This document shows, in pieces, positions 25,221 to 36,753 of a stretch of 64,000 nt of DNA. Below the pieces are notes generated by a model. That model had not been told where the DNA came from. It was given only the letters and a program-made list of their open reading frames with translations, and did not search any database. Every line of letters begins with the position of its first letter. The stretch's first letter is position 1. The translations under genes and the position numbers were made by a program. Source of the stretch: Isoetes taiwanensis (lineage: Eukaryota; Streptophyta; Lycopodiopsida; Isoetales; Isoetaceae); contig JAJEKV010000002.1 of NCBI GenBank assembly GCA_021234155.1, positions 1,972,593 through 2,036,592 of the forward strand. Reading direction: 5' to 3'.

Positions 25221-25932
25221 ATGGAAGGTCTAAAACAAATTACAACGGCTAAGCACTGGAGGCTGGTGGTGTTCCACTCTAGCATGCAAGCAGGAATGGT
25301 GGAAGCGAGCTTCAAGAATCATTTTGGATCCCACGCTCCAAGCGGGGCTATGAGAATTTGGTCTGGTGAGAACTTAATCTGGAATACTTCTGCTTTCCTT
25401 TGCTATTCTGGAATAGTAAACTTAATTATTAATTGCTAAATGCTAACTACCCTTCTCTCCCAAAGGTACAAAACCAATATAAATTATCATGCTGGAGGCC
25501 CTAGGTTGTTAAGCAAAGTGGAATATCTTCATGTGGGCTCTTTGGAGCTTGACGGCAAAAGAGAACCATGGAGCACTTTAACACGTCCCGAGATGCTCTG
25601 ATTTTTCTTATGTGTTAGAGTTTCCAGCCGTGTTGCAGAAGCTGCAAGACCCAAGTGCGCAGGGTAGAATTGTCAACCACTATCAGAAGCCCCAGAAATT
25701 AATCAACCAGCTTATTGACATGTTTTCACGTCAAGGAGACTGGATACTTGATGCTTTCTCGGGCTCTGGTACAACCATTGCCTGCGCACTTAAAAAATGC
25801 CGAAACTGTGTAGCAGTGGATATAGACAAGGAGGCCGTGAATTTCATTAAGATGAGATTGGCTGCAATACCTAGCTTACCAGACGAGAATCAAGAGCTAG
25901 GTGCCAAATCCTCATCGACTTTGCCAAAATGA
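25221..25932 (+). pseudogene. Beta-class N4/N6 DNA methylase, C-terminal part, 5'-truncated
   Basis: The frame at 25,612-25,932 has the SAM-binding motif DAFSGSGTT at residues 47-55, then ACALKKCRNCVAVDIDKEAV, as in bacterial-type N6_N4_Mtase domains, which put the FxGxG motif C-terminally. Upstream, 25,467-25,598 reads YHAGGPRLLSKVEYLHVG and TLTRPEML before a TGA, one base out of frame with the main frame. 25,221-25,360 reads LKQITTAKHWRLVVFHSSMQ. A plausible intron lies between about 25,365 and 25,465 (AG acceptor at CTCTCCCAAAG). The DPPY catalytic motif should lie further upstream, but the inverted-repeat arm begins at 25,220, so the catalytic half is missing. Methylation activity is therefore not expected. 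The domain call is firm; the exon model is inferred. Confidence 0.8.
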
Positions 25933-25934
25933 CA

Positions 25935-26940
25935 TCGTCGAAATCTGACCTCCTTTTACTAGCTCCACGCGGAGGATGAGGTCACTTTTGCAGGTGAAGG
26001 ATGTGGCTCTAGTAGTGGAAGCGTAAGACAAGACTACCAAGGAAACAAAGTGAAATCACGAGCAAGAGAAGCACATTAAGGAAGATGTTGCAACTACAAA
26101 CACACACCATGAGGAGGACTACGAAGTTGATCTTTGACTCCTTATGAGAAATATTTTTTTGATTGCTATCTTCTAAAACCGATCTTTGAAATATTTATTC
26201 ATTATTAATATTATTGATTCCCATCAATTTTCTTATTTTTTTAGTCTTGCTTGTCTACACTACACAATAACTGTAAATTTGGCTCTTTTCCACTAATAGG
26301 CGATGGACTATTCTAGTGTTAAAATTAATTTTGCCTTCAAAGCCGATGTATTTAAAATTTTTTAATTAATGTACTATCATTAAATCATTTAAACTAAGAT
26401 GTTTTGTTGTCTTCATTTCATGGATTGCATAGTCGACTGTAAATTTTGCTCTTTTTGGCTATGATATTTCATCAAATCAAAATGTACACTTCTTTGAGAG
26501 GTTAAAAGCAAGAAAAAAAAATTTAACCTCGCAAAATCCTTTGACTTCGGCCAAAAGTTCATTTTGGGAGGATGCCATGTTTTTTGAGGGAATCTTTGAA
26601 GCGGGGAGTTGTGCAACACTCCCGTTTCAAATGCAACTTCTGTTACTAAAGGTTAATCCATAAGGACTAAGTGGGGAGAAAGCTTTATGGGAGCATTCAA
26701 AACATCAATATCACAATGCATCAATAACCGCACAGCGTTTTACTGCTCGCTCCACGCCCTTGCATGGGTTAGAACTAAACTTTGACCATCTTTGATACAT
26801 TCCTATATGTCTTTTCTTATACGCTGCACGCCAAGTATACTCCTTAAGTTCGACCCCAAAAAGATAGTCTTCCTTTCAAATTCCCATATCAAATTCTCTG
26901 CGGGAGGCGAGATTCTTGCCTCTTGAGGGACCCTTGATCG
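25935..26940. other. Intergenic DNA, no gene seen
   Basis: This is the AT-rich downstream region of the methylase fragment. A 68-codon minus frame at 26,413-26,619 has no recognisable content. Confidence 0.45.
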
Positions 26941-26959
26941 CCACATTGTCTATTTTCGG

Positions 26960-27790
26960 AGAAGGTGGTCAATATGGGCGATGCTCGTCTCCCTAAACTA
27001 GCTTATATCATGGCAATGGGGCGCGCCCTCAAGGCCTCTTTGGAGAAAAAAAGAGCTCAATGGTTGGCTAGATGGAATGTGCGAGAGCACGAGGTGCATA
27101 CATGTGCAAACAAAGGCGGTCGCCATAGCTTGAGGCAATATCTTGGCGCTTGCTTCCTCGGCAAGCTTTGGGATGCCAATGCCCTTGAACATGTCAAGCG
27201 ACACACTACCCGGCGCCACATAAATCCCACATTGGAGCGAGGCGCGTAATGCTACTGCGTACCCACTTGCCCATGAAAGGCGCGGAGACTCATTGCCTCC
27301 ATTCATACGGGGGGCACATCATTTTTCGAATTGAGGCAGGCGGATGGATTGGTGAGTCGGGGGCGGGCTACATCAATGCTGCCAAATGGGAGTCATTGGG
27401 ATGAATCTCATACCCTTCAAAGTTGCCCGACATATGATCAAATTCCGGACACGCTATCTTTGAGTTGGTGGGGCCTGGCCGGCCGTTACATGTGACATCG
27501 AGCCACGGCATCATGCGGCGTCTTTGGGATCATACCTTCAGGAGGTTATGGACATGCGAGATCGGCTATGTCCTCGGGCACACTTGACATGTATATATAC
27601 ATTGATGTATACTTATGCGGTTTGGCGGCATTCTTATTAACGCCCGCGATTTTTCCCTCGAAAACCCCGGAGGGGTTTTTAATCCGGACGGTAATAAGTT
27701 TCTTTCGCGGCTCTTAATGGGTCCCATAGGCGATTGGCCTCGATTGGGCGACAAAAAAATCATTCTCATTCTCATTCATTCTTTCTCTCA
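26960..27790 (+). mobile_element. LINE 3' end with (TCATTC)n-like tail
   Basis: From 27,655 the sequence runs CTCGAAAACCCCGG, GGGGTTTTTAATCC, TGGGTCCCAT, ATTGGCCTCG, ACAAAAAAATCATTCTCATTC. The same order of words closes the minus-strand LINE at 49.66-51.83 kb (GGGGTTTTTTAATCC, TGGGTCCCAT, ATTGGTCTTCG, AAAAAAA, TATTC units). So this is the 3' UTR and tail of a related LINE on the plus strand. The upstream 94-codon frame at 26,965-27,249 may be a remnant of its ORF, but I do not recognise its sequence. Confidence 0.65.
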
Positions 27791-30700
27791 TGCGTTCATG
27801 TGTTTTCACAAGGGTGCTCTCCCCTTGCCTTATCTGTCTAGACATCCGGCCACATATCACGGAGTTATCGACACCCGATCCCTCTAAAGATGGGTCATTC
27901 AATCATGATGCCAATCTTTGCATAATATTACTACAATGCTTTACATGAAATAATCTCATAATATAGACTCAAGCAATATTAATACTTACCCTATGATTTC
28001 CATGCCTTATACACAGATAGCACACCCACATCAAATACTATTCTTCTCCATCAGACGATAATAGCAAAAGACGGTTAAATATCTTCAGAAATTCCAAGTA
28101 AATCACACCTAATAATCTAAGATCAGGATCGTAGACGATTTCCAAGATAATGTAATTTTATGGATAATTCTATGATCAAAGACATCGAGTCATGGTTTTA
28201 TACTTAAAACTCTTACTACCAGCTAGGAACTTGGGTCTATAAATTATAAGGCTATCAAAGGCTTGATTAATAGCTTCAAAAAAACACGAATTTCCAACTA
28301 TGTTTCTAAGGTTTTGATATTAATTTAAATTCAAGCTTTCAATGGTATGGAGATACCGGACCCTGATATCCCCCTAATAAAAACACAATAGTAGAACATC
28401 ACGACATCCCAACAGCAGCCAGGCTTCAGCTCATTCAATTAGCTCAGGACATCCACCAAAAGCAGGATTTTGCTGTCGGAATGGATTTGCATCACAAAAA
28501 CAAGTCTTAGAATTTCTGGAGTAAAAAACCAAGATCACAAAGCATTAGTCGACCTGCAGAAAAAATGGTTTCTGCTCAGGACTGAGATAAGATTAAACTT
28601 GCAGTGTGTGACAACTAAATTTCATAGTTAATGGCCGAATTATCGAGACCCAAATCAATAGCATCGTAGAGGGCCGGTGCAACTAGCTCCAAGCTACGCT
28701 TTCTATCTCTTGTGCTTCACATACAGTAATAGTCAGACATAAGCAATCAGAACCCCACATTTTTCAGATTTCTTTGCCCCTTCTTCCTTCCTTGATTTAG
28801 CTCAGCGCTTTCAGTCTTCAACTCCTTCCAGTGCTTCTAAAACCATGCTTCTGCATCGTCTTGCTCGAATCGGCCTGATTTGATTGTATGCACACTCTAT
28901 CAGCATGGTCACGATTTGGGTGGCCCTTTTAGGGTGCTCACCAATTAAGACTACTACATGTGGATAATTCAGGTGCTATAGACCTTATCAAAAATGCAAA
29001 TATCACCCACCAAAAGAGCACCTAGACAATCGAGAGTGTGTTTCTCGTTTGAACACCTTGGATTATCCACTCTTGAACTTAGATATTATTCAGTTATAAA
29101 ACCTCTTGTGTGCTCAGAGTTCAAAGATATGGAGAGGCTCTAGGGTATCTCAACCTTTGAATCTCAAGAAAGAGCTCTAGTCATTGCAATTATGTTAGAG
29201 GCAATTTCAGATAAGGCGTCAGGCGCATCATATGATAGAGTGGGCCACTTTGTGCCAGATCAGTCTAAATTGATTTAAACTATCAATTGGCCTCTCATTT
29301 AATGTTTCCTCATCATCCCTTATTTATAGCAATTTTCCTCACTTTGTTTTCATCTCATTTCTGCATGTCTTCTGCATCACTTTGCACTTAGCTTGAGTGC
29401 TTTCAAAAAGGGAATACCTGCAGCATTTTATCGAGGGATAAATCATGCATGGCAATACCTCCAACATGACCATATCAAATATATGATATAAATGCTCGGT
29501 CAAATCTACATATTTCTAAAAATTTTGAATTGAAAGATTCGATCTTCTACCAGTGAGGGCTGATAATATGTCGGGATGCCCAGTGAGGTGTTTCGTGGCT
29601 TCGGATTCAAGAATCGAAGACCTTTGAGAAGTGGTGAAGTGGCAGCACGCTTGAGATATGCATTCTACGAAGCTAACACGCACATGATATACATGCCAAA
29701 GCACCTGCCTCCCCGTTGAAGTTGACTGTTTTGCAGTTAATATCACTTGACTTTTCTTCTCCTCCTTGCATTTGGACCCATACAGTCCTTTTCATGACAA
29801 TACTAGCAGTTAAATAGCTCAAATTTTGCCATGCTTTCTGATCTCTACTAGCATCTAATCTCGTCTTTTTATCAGGTCCTCAAATATATCCATCATTAGC
29901 CTACTTCCCCATTCCTTTGCCTCTACTCCAATTCTTGTTACAGTAGATTGGCCATTTTGGCCGTTGATCTTCTTGATTTTACAGAATTAATATGATATGA
30001 GGAAGGAAAACTAAACAAGGTATCTTGAGTGAATGAGCTGCTTCTCAAGAAGACCAGATGCATATTGCCAATTAAGAGCTATAGACAGAACATAGCATTT
30101 GGGTTATAGCATTAGCTTTTCCTAGCGGAACATATCTGTTGTATAATGGAAGTAGATATTAAGGTAAACAATATCGGGGCATGTTTAAACAATTTCATGC
30201 TCAACCAATGGAAATAAATACTTGTCATCGATGACAGAACGGCGGCACAAGGGCGAGAATAGTACCTACAAAACACATGTCGAGGAGATAAAGATTATCC
30301 CTTTCGGGGAAAATAATTAAATCAAATGCACGGTTTACAAGCTTAATCCTTGAGTTGACTAAACCTATCATCATTTATGATGCCTCATCATTTATCATCA
30401 TTCCAATGAGTTGTCTCAAGAAATATTTTTTATCATTTGCTATCATTCTTTATTTTAAGCATTAGTTTGAAACAGGACTAGACATACAAAGCAAAATCAA
30501 GTAAATAGAGTGTACCGGTCATCTACGATTAGGTCGAGAAGTAATATCCCCCGAAGGAGGAAGCATCTTGAGACAATTGCTGTCCATAAGAAGGATAGGA
30601 ACAACAATATTCTGTTCAAGAAGGAAAATGCCATAGAAATATGGAATAGTTTGATGTTGTACATGACCACTAGCTTGATTTTTGATGTTGTGTTGAGGTA

Positions 30701-32080
30701 GAAGGCCACTAGTTCCCATAGATGAAGTAAGTTTTAGGCAATCATCAACCTAGAAAACAGTTGGGAAAAACAGTAGAACATAAAGTCAAATGTAATGCAT
30801 ACTTACACAAGCGATCTACAGCCTGAGGTGTAAATGCACCCTATCTAGTTTATAACACTACTATTACGCCACTAAAACATAGAACTAATACAATCGGTTT
30901 TGACAACCAATCTTCACATATGACATTAATACAAAAGTGGCTAGAAAGGCACATCAGGTTAGATCCCTTTCGGAGAAAGGTTAAGAAACAACAACTATCA
31001 AGTTTCAATCGGACAATTTAGGGCGTGTTTGGAGATTGAGACTAAGAATTAATATCAAAAGAAATAATGCATTTGTGGTGATTTGGATATGGTTGAGTCC
31101 GAAGAGCGTGTAAATAAGAAGCCCGAAGGTCCAAGGCAAGTAGAGATAAGTCTCGGTTAAGAGAAAGCCATCACCGGGAAAATGATGAAATTCACACTTG
31201 AATAAATGAAGTCTCAATCTTAAGGAATAAAGCGGCCGGTGGTTCGAAAAAGTAAAACAATCAGCCATGATAAACTCTTTCTAGCTTGCTGATAGCTAAA
31301 ATGAGGCAACCCTGGTTCCATCCGTGATTTTGAGAGTTTCCACTCAAAAGCAGTTGTAAAGTAATTAATGGGAAATGCCATCACTGAATTGACCTACGTG
31401 TTTGATAAGCATGTTAGGGACTTGCTAACATGATCTGGATTGTCTTACCTTTTGGTGGTTGCTCACATGCTCAAATGCTAAGCTATAACTATAAAGCATC
31501 TCATATTGAACTTTCTGTTTTTAAATGTTGAGCCGAACTGTTGGTGCTCAATGATCATTCCAATCCAAAAGTCATTGGTCCTGAAAGCAAAAGCAAAGGC
31601 TTAATCACTAACTTCATGATGATGGAGCTGGATTTGAATACATCTTTTAATAGAAACTCCATGGACAATAGAAATTTTAATATAAAAGATCCACGGACAA
31701 CTGAGATCTGCAGCTTATCATAATTTCTTGAAACTAACTAACAATGCATAATCCAAATGCGTAGCCCTAAGCAGATGATTTGGAATGTCATACATGCAAT
31801 GGGTACCTGCAAATACCACGTTTCGTGCTCCACAAAAAGAGTACCAAATTCTGTAGGCTTCCTTGGATTCAACCACCATTCAAAGTCACGCCTTAGAGTT
31901 TCCAGTGTGCTAGTGCTAATATAGTGGACAGGATGGCCTAGAGCTACAGAGAATCTATCTTGTCAACCAGTATTTTCCTTCTCTAAGAAGATCAGATTGA
32001 CCTCAACTATATAATACATGCCCATATTTTGTATGTAGTCTGTAAGCAAGCAATAAACATGGACAGCGAGACGAGAATTA
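27791..32080. other. Long stretch without a supported gene
   Basis: About 4.3 kb of AT-rich DNA. Around 28,780-28,950 there is weak similarity to 19,150-19,430 in the left arm (words such as TCTTCAACTCCTT, ATGCTTCT/ACGCTTCT, TTTTA.GGTGCTCAC), suggesting a diverged gypsy or LINE flank. Small open frames (29,516-29,746, 30,497-30,719, 31,005-31,268) have no recognisable product. Confidence 0.45.
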
Positions 32081-32082
32081 CG

Positions 32083-32352
32083 CTATGGCAAGCATGGAAG
32101 CGAGATATGGTGCATGTGCTTTCCCCAGTGTTGAACCGATATTGGAAATTCCGGGTCTCTAGTGCGGCGGTGACGAGGGAAACGCCGGTCCACGGATTTG
32201 TATACAAATGCAATGCGTTTGGTCAATGCTAGCATTCTCGGACTTCCACATTTGGCATACATATTAAATGCATTCTTGACTGCTATTGTTTCTTGAATAT
32301 TTAAAACTTGCATAAATCCACTTGCCTGGAGCAAGAGTTGCCAATCCAGCAA
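32083..32352 (-). pseudogene. PPR-like protein fragment
   Basis: The minus-strand frame contains IAVKNAFNMYAKCGSPRMLA, which fits the plant PLS-type pentatricopeptide consensus ('vyVgnALvnMYaKCGs...A'). PPR proteins bind organellar RNA. Only one or two repeats are readable. The overlapping frame at 32,007-32,213 carries what may be the continuation after a frameshift. I treat it as a decayed gene piece. Confidence 0.55.
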
Positions 32353-32612
32353 AATAAAACTGTATATTCATGTAACCTTTGTCTAAAATGCCATCAAGCT
32401 GCATCTATTGAAAATGTCAAAAACTCCTTTAAAGTGCAAGAAATGAACATAAATACAAAGCATTACATTCTATGAGATTAAAGTTCGCTCTTTGTCTACT
32501 CCATCATTTTATTGTGTAAATATATGCTCTGTCTAGTCCACCTTTCTACTGTATAACTATGTGCTGCTATGACCCTCTGATAACATACACACCTTTCGGA
32601 ATCGACTACTCA

Positions 32613-33705
32613 CAAACTTCGGGTCGAGAATCTCAAGTGTGGTGGCGGGGCAATAAACCCTTTGAGCTTTTTCTCCTTTGCCAAATCCCAGGTACACATA
32701 GTAATGTCTTTGGGATCTGATATTTGGAGATCTTTAAGCTGGCGATTGCCACATGCTAAGATAAAGCATATGAATATCAGCTTAAGCTTGAAACTTAGAT
32801 TTAAATCTTTTATTGGAATGCTCCATTAAGGTACCAAGGAAAACAAATCCTTGCTCTTCAAGGCCCAAATCCAACCTGCAGGGTTAAAATGAATGGATAA
32901 GGTAGAAATGGCGATTGTGTAATTTTTGCTTTTGAAGCCAGGAAGAAGAGTAGAAGTATTCAAAAAGAAAATACCGTTTGGAACCTAGATGAAGGCTGGT
33001 GGGATTAAGAAAGAGCCAAACCTAACCTCAGCAAAGGAAAGACGAAGAAGAGGTAGTTCATGTAAGTCGATTAATATCTGAATCAAATATTGTGGAAACT
33101 AGCCTCATTCCGGAAACTTACTATTGATCAAAATGGTGGCCAATCTCCCTAATATTTTCCATGCATTCTCCAGCATTTTGCAAATCCTCTCTAAATATAT
33201 ATGCTCAAGGCTACAAATAAAATACTAAATGATGTACCTGGTGCATTCTTATGGTGGGACGATCAACGCCGCTATCCATGCAGCTCGGATCATTAGGTTT
33301 GCTCTCATTACAGTATGCGAATTTGATTATCGGTTGGAAGGTCCGACCAATGAAGAAACTGGGTTAACATATGTTAAATATCCCACACACTTATAATCAA
33401 AATGTTTATCAGGTATAAAAGCAAGGAAATTGCAAATTTCATTACGGCTGTAGGGTTGCTTGAGACAGTCTTGAGTTTGCAAGGTTCCGGGAGAGCGTAA
33501 TAATGAAGCAGTATCCAGAAGAAGGATTCCTGGTTGCAAACACTGGGCAATACCGATATACTGGTGTCCTTGGTACCAGACCATGCCCCTTGCAAAGACC
33601 TCCTTACAAGTGCTTTTTTTAGGGTCTTTGTACCAGACCATGCCCTTGCAAAGACCTCCTTACAAGTGCTTTTTTTAGGGTCCTTGTCCCAGACCATGCC
33701 CCTGT
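32613..33705 (-). repeat. Dispersed ~1-kb repeat, copy B (inverted relative to 13.46-14.47 kb)
   Basis: This copy matches copy A in inverse orientation. At its right edge it carries a local duplication of a ~56-bp unit: GACCATGCCC.TTGCAAAGACCTCCTTACAAGTGCTTTTTTTAGGGTC occurs complete at about 33,580-33,635 and again at about 33,636-33,690, with a third GACCATGCCCC start after. Minus-strand frames over it (33,327-33,697) give a repeated Lys-rich motif (LKKALVRRSLQG) but no known domain. Confidence 0.8.
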
Positions 33706-33991
33706 CATCATTAAGAGAATATGTTGAATGAGAAGGCCCATTGGCGGTGCCATTGTTGTTGTGATAAATGCAGCTGCCATTTCAAAGGATAAGCTGGTGG
33801 TCAATGTCTGTCTTTTGTTCGTTATGCCAGAAGACCTTAGTTAGAGAGGAAATAGTGGGCACTGTCGCTGGAACAACTCGGGAAAAGAACATGCCAGTTA
33901 ATGTGCTGCTTCTGTCCTCAGATACCCTGGAATTTATCAATAACACTTTGTCTAAGCAATCCCATAAACAATACAACTAAGACAATATTAC
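33706..33991. other. Short spacer with an unrecognised minus frame
   Basis: The minus frame 33,782-33,976 (64 codons) reads without stops but matches no family I know. It may extend the dispersed repeat. Confidence 0.3.
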
Positions 33992-34160
33992 CATCAAAAT
34001 CAAGGCTATTGTAGAGGCCTTCATGGTTGCTGGATGATGGATTGCACAGTGGAGCCCCTCTTTGTAGTAGTATTGTTCTACCACGTGTCTTCTTATGGAA
34101 CTTGCCCCTTGCATGTAGATCATGTTACAAAGAAAAACATTGCTCAACCAGAACTATAAA
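33992..34160 (-). pseudogene. Truncated duplicate of the glycine-rich protein 5' end
   Basis: This segment repeats 35,000-35,163 almost exactly, about 1,008 bp away in direct orientation. It includes the start codon at 34,022-34,024 (minus) and the signal-peptide codons MKASTIALILMV. After that the frame stops at once, because the homology breaks off just beyond the leader. Confidence 0.75.
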
Positions 34161-34639
34161 TTTATCTTTTTAGTTCTGTACTATAGATTTTGATCTGCAC
34201 TATGATCTGAACTACAAATTTATCCTTTTACTTCTCTATAAACTGAACATGGAGGAGTTGCCTCAAATGTCCAATATAAAGGCTATAGATATTAGCATGA
34301 CCACATAAAAAAAAAAGTTGTACAAACTGAACATGGAAAAGTATCTTCGAATGTCCAATATAAGACCGAATTTATCAACTCTATCTGGGAGCTATTATTT
34401 TTTATACATCAATCTAGCATTTGTAGAGCTATAGCCATAAAAACGCTCAAATAGAAATTGAGATGTAACTCGTCAAATTTGAAATCAACTCTAAAATCTC
34501 AAATCTAAATGACTCAAATTTCAAATTGACTTTATAAACCTCCATGATGCACAAACTTTATAGTAGGATATTGATATCAATGGCTTTCAAGTATATAAAC
34601 AAAACATTATTATTTCCAAATGTTATCTGAAGTCTACCA

Positions 34640-35034
34640 GCCACGTCCCCATCCACCATAGCCACCTTGGACGAAATCCACCACCATAGCCACCTCGACC
34701 ACCATACCCTCCAAATCCTCCTTGGCCACCATATCCACCATAGCCACCTCGCCCTTGTCCACCATATCGATCGCTTCAAGCATCGCATAAAGCCTCGATC
34801 TCATATCCGTGATATTCGTCAGCCACCATATCCATAGCCTCTTACGCCATATTCACCATGACCTCTATATGGGCCATATCCACCACGACCTCTCTATACG
34901 GACCATATCCACCACCACCACCTCTATACCCATCTTCTTCAAAACCGAGGCTGCATTGGAGCGAATTGCTTGATTGTTTCCACCACTACCATCAATGCTA
35001 CCATCAAAATCAAGGCTATTGTAGAGGCCTTCAT
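34640..35034 (-). pseudogene. Secreted glycine-rich protein, frameshifted
   Basis: ATG at 35,034 (minus) opens a hydrophobic leader, MKASTIALILMVALMVVVET, a good signal peptide. One frame later come EEDGYRGGGGGYGPYR and then GRGGYGPYRGHGEYG, with a stop at 34,819. Further Gly-Tyr repeats (GGYGGYGGQGGFGGYGGRGG) follow at 34,760-34,680 beyond it. This is the layout of plant glycine-rich cell-wall proteins: leader, short linker, GGY repeats. At least two frameshifts are needed to join the pieces, so it is a pseudogene or carries consensus errors. Confidence 0.7.
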
Positions 35035-35298
35035 GGTTGCTGGATGATGGATTGCATAGTGGAGCCCCTCTTTTTGTAGTAGTATTGTTACGCCACATGT
35101 CTTGCTTATGGAACTTGCCCTTGCATGTAGATCATGTTACAAAGAAAAATGTTGCTCAACCGGAAGATAAAAGCTCTCAAAGTGCATGTCAATTGCATGT
35201 GTACCATCTTATGACCAAACCCTCATTGTCTTGCATAAACATATATGTCACTAGGGATCGATTAGGATTCTCGCTTAAAAAGAGGCCGTTCATGCCTT

Positions 35299-35518
35299 CG
35301 TTTCTTCATTTCTAGAAATGCTGCCATCAACTGTATCGATCGTTTCAAGGAGACAATCTGTATTCAATCTCGTTTTGTTTGTTCCGGGAGGTTATTCTTC
35401 AATGGCGAGCCTTCGTTTCTTCAATTCTAGAGACGCCGCCATCAATCGTAGATTGTTTCAAAGGAGTCAATCTGTATTCACTTTGTTTGTTCCGGCAGAG
35501 GTTATTCTTCAATGGCGG
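35299..35518. repeat. Tandem duplication of a ~108-bp unit
   Basis: CTTCGTTTCTTCA.TTCTAGA.A.GC.GCCATCAA..GTA begins both units (about 35,299 and 35,408). Each continues through TTTCAA.GGAG.CAATCTGTATTCA and ends with TTTGTTCCGG.AGGTTATTCTTCAATGGCG. No coding role is clear. Confidence 0.8.
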
Positions 35519-35599
35519 TTGGTGATTCTTATCGGTTTAAATTGCAGACTCTCTCACATGATAGCAATTATGTCTAATCTATTCCAAAGCCCGTGATAT

Positions 35600-36295
35600 C
35601 GAAATTTTTGTGTAGGCTTACGCTCACATGCGGGGTCTCATTTTTTAAGAGCGGTTCCTCAAAGCTTGCGAAGTTCAATTGACATATCCCGGATCGTCCT
35701 TCAATTAAGGAAGTGTACAAAGCCCTATCGGCAGGAGGTAAGTCTTTCCATAAGTATATTGTTTTACTCTGGACTTAATATAAATTCAAGTGTAGAGCTC
35801 TAGACAATTGCAAGGATTCCTTTGTTGATCGTTAGTTAGCACTACGTAAGAAGCGATCACAATATGTTACATAGTGCAATGATTCCTTCATTATAAGCTT
35901 AAACATGCGCTTGAGATCTTCAAGCCTGCTTCACTGCTGAAAACAGTTATAGATTGTGCTAGACCTAGGAGGCTCTTCAGCTTTTTGAACGAATGCCATT
36001 AAAGGTGGCTTGTGCCTGAAATTGTTTAAACAGATAACAATAAAGAATGTAGTAGTAATAACAGATGTTATTCAACAAGAATGCGCAAAGAACCTTGTTC
36101 AAACTTGCATCAATTTCAACTTGAGGAGGATCTTCCAACTTTTTGAATGAATGCCCCGAGTTACAATCGAATTACATGCCACAATCCTAGCAAGATATGA
36201 AGACCACATCTCGCTTTCGGGCATGTGCTCAAACAACTCATCCATGAGGCGACATGGACAGCTATGGAGGGCCATCTAATTATTCTGAAATGCTC
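35600..36295 (+). pseudogene. PPR-like remnants; host sequence of the MULE insertion
   Basis: Near 35,965-36,000 and 36,125-36,160 two similar stretches (GGAGG.TCTTC..CTTTTTGAA.GAATGCC) translate in part as RxxFQLFExMP, like the PPR motif 'a..lFd.Mp.rdvvsW..mi'. The second continues to 36,304, where the MULE is inserted, and resumes at 45,349. The similarity is short and frames are broken, so the PPR assignment is tentative. Confidence 0.4.
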
Positions 36296-36304
36296 GAACA
36301 TATG
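36296..36304. other. MULE target-site duplication, left copy
   Basis: GAACATATG, identical to 45,340-45,348. It sits directly outside the left TIR, with GGGCC between the duplication and the aligned part of the TIR. Confidence 0.85.
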
Positions 36305-36526
36305 GGGCCTAAAGGGCGCCAGATATCGAGTCCCGGATCCGGTGTTTGGGACATTTTGACCGGTGTTTCGGACGGGCGTCGAACACCCCATGCATCCCCA
36401 TCCGCCATCCATGCATGCATCGATGCCCGGGGCGCCAGAGGATGCATGCATCCGGCCATCTTCAACCGCGCAATGTAACGGCAGCGGTTGAGTGTCCGTA
36501 AACACCACCGGTCTTTTGAAGGCGGT
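36305..36526 (+). repeat. MULE left terminal inverted repeat
   Basis: This aligns to the reverse complement of 45,106-45,339. Shared words in order: CAGA.TATCGA.GTCC, GGACATTTTGACC, GTGTTTCGGACG, CATCCGCCA.CCATGCATGC, GGATGCATGCATCC, GGCCATCTTCAACCGCGCA, GGTTGAGTGTC and AAACACCACCGGTCTTTTG. It contains the GGTGTTTC/GAAACACC word that is amplified in the internal minisatellites. Confidence 0.88.
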
Positions 36527-36753
36527 TGGAGAGTTGGGCGTGACACTTTTTGACTTGTAATTGTGGCGGTGTCCCCGTACTTGTTTATGTGAGCAGTGCA
36601 TTTAATGAATCGGTGGTGGTATTTCCATCCCAAGGTTGGTGGGGTGTTCAGGCCCAATTCAAAGCGGAATTGGGGGATCTTTTTTTGTTACCACGAAACC
36701 GGTCCGGCCGCCCCGCTCGAAAGATCCATTGGAGCGCCTGGGTTCGGGCCAGG

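Noticed and set aside
31018-31265. Possible hAT-type MITE starting GGGCGTGTTTGG
   Set aside because: The opposite end does not carry a matching inverted repeat, and only a short ATTGAGACT word is mirrored.
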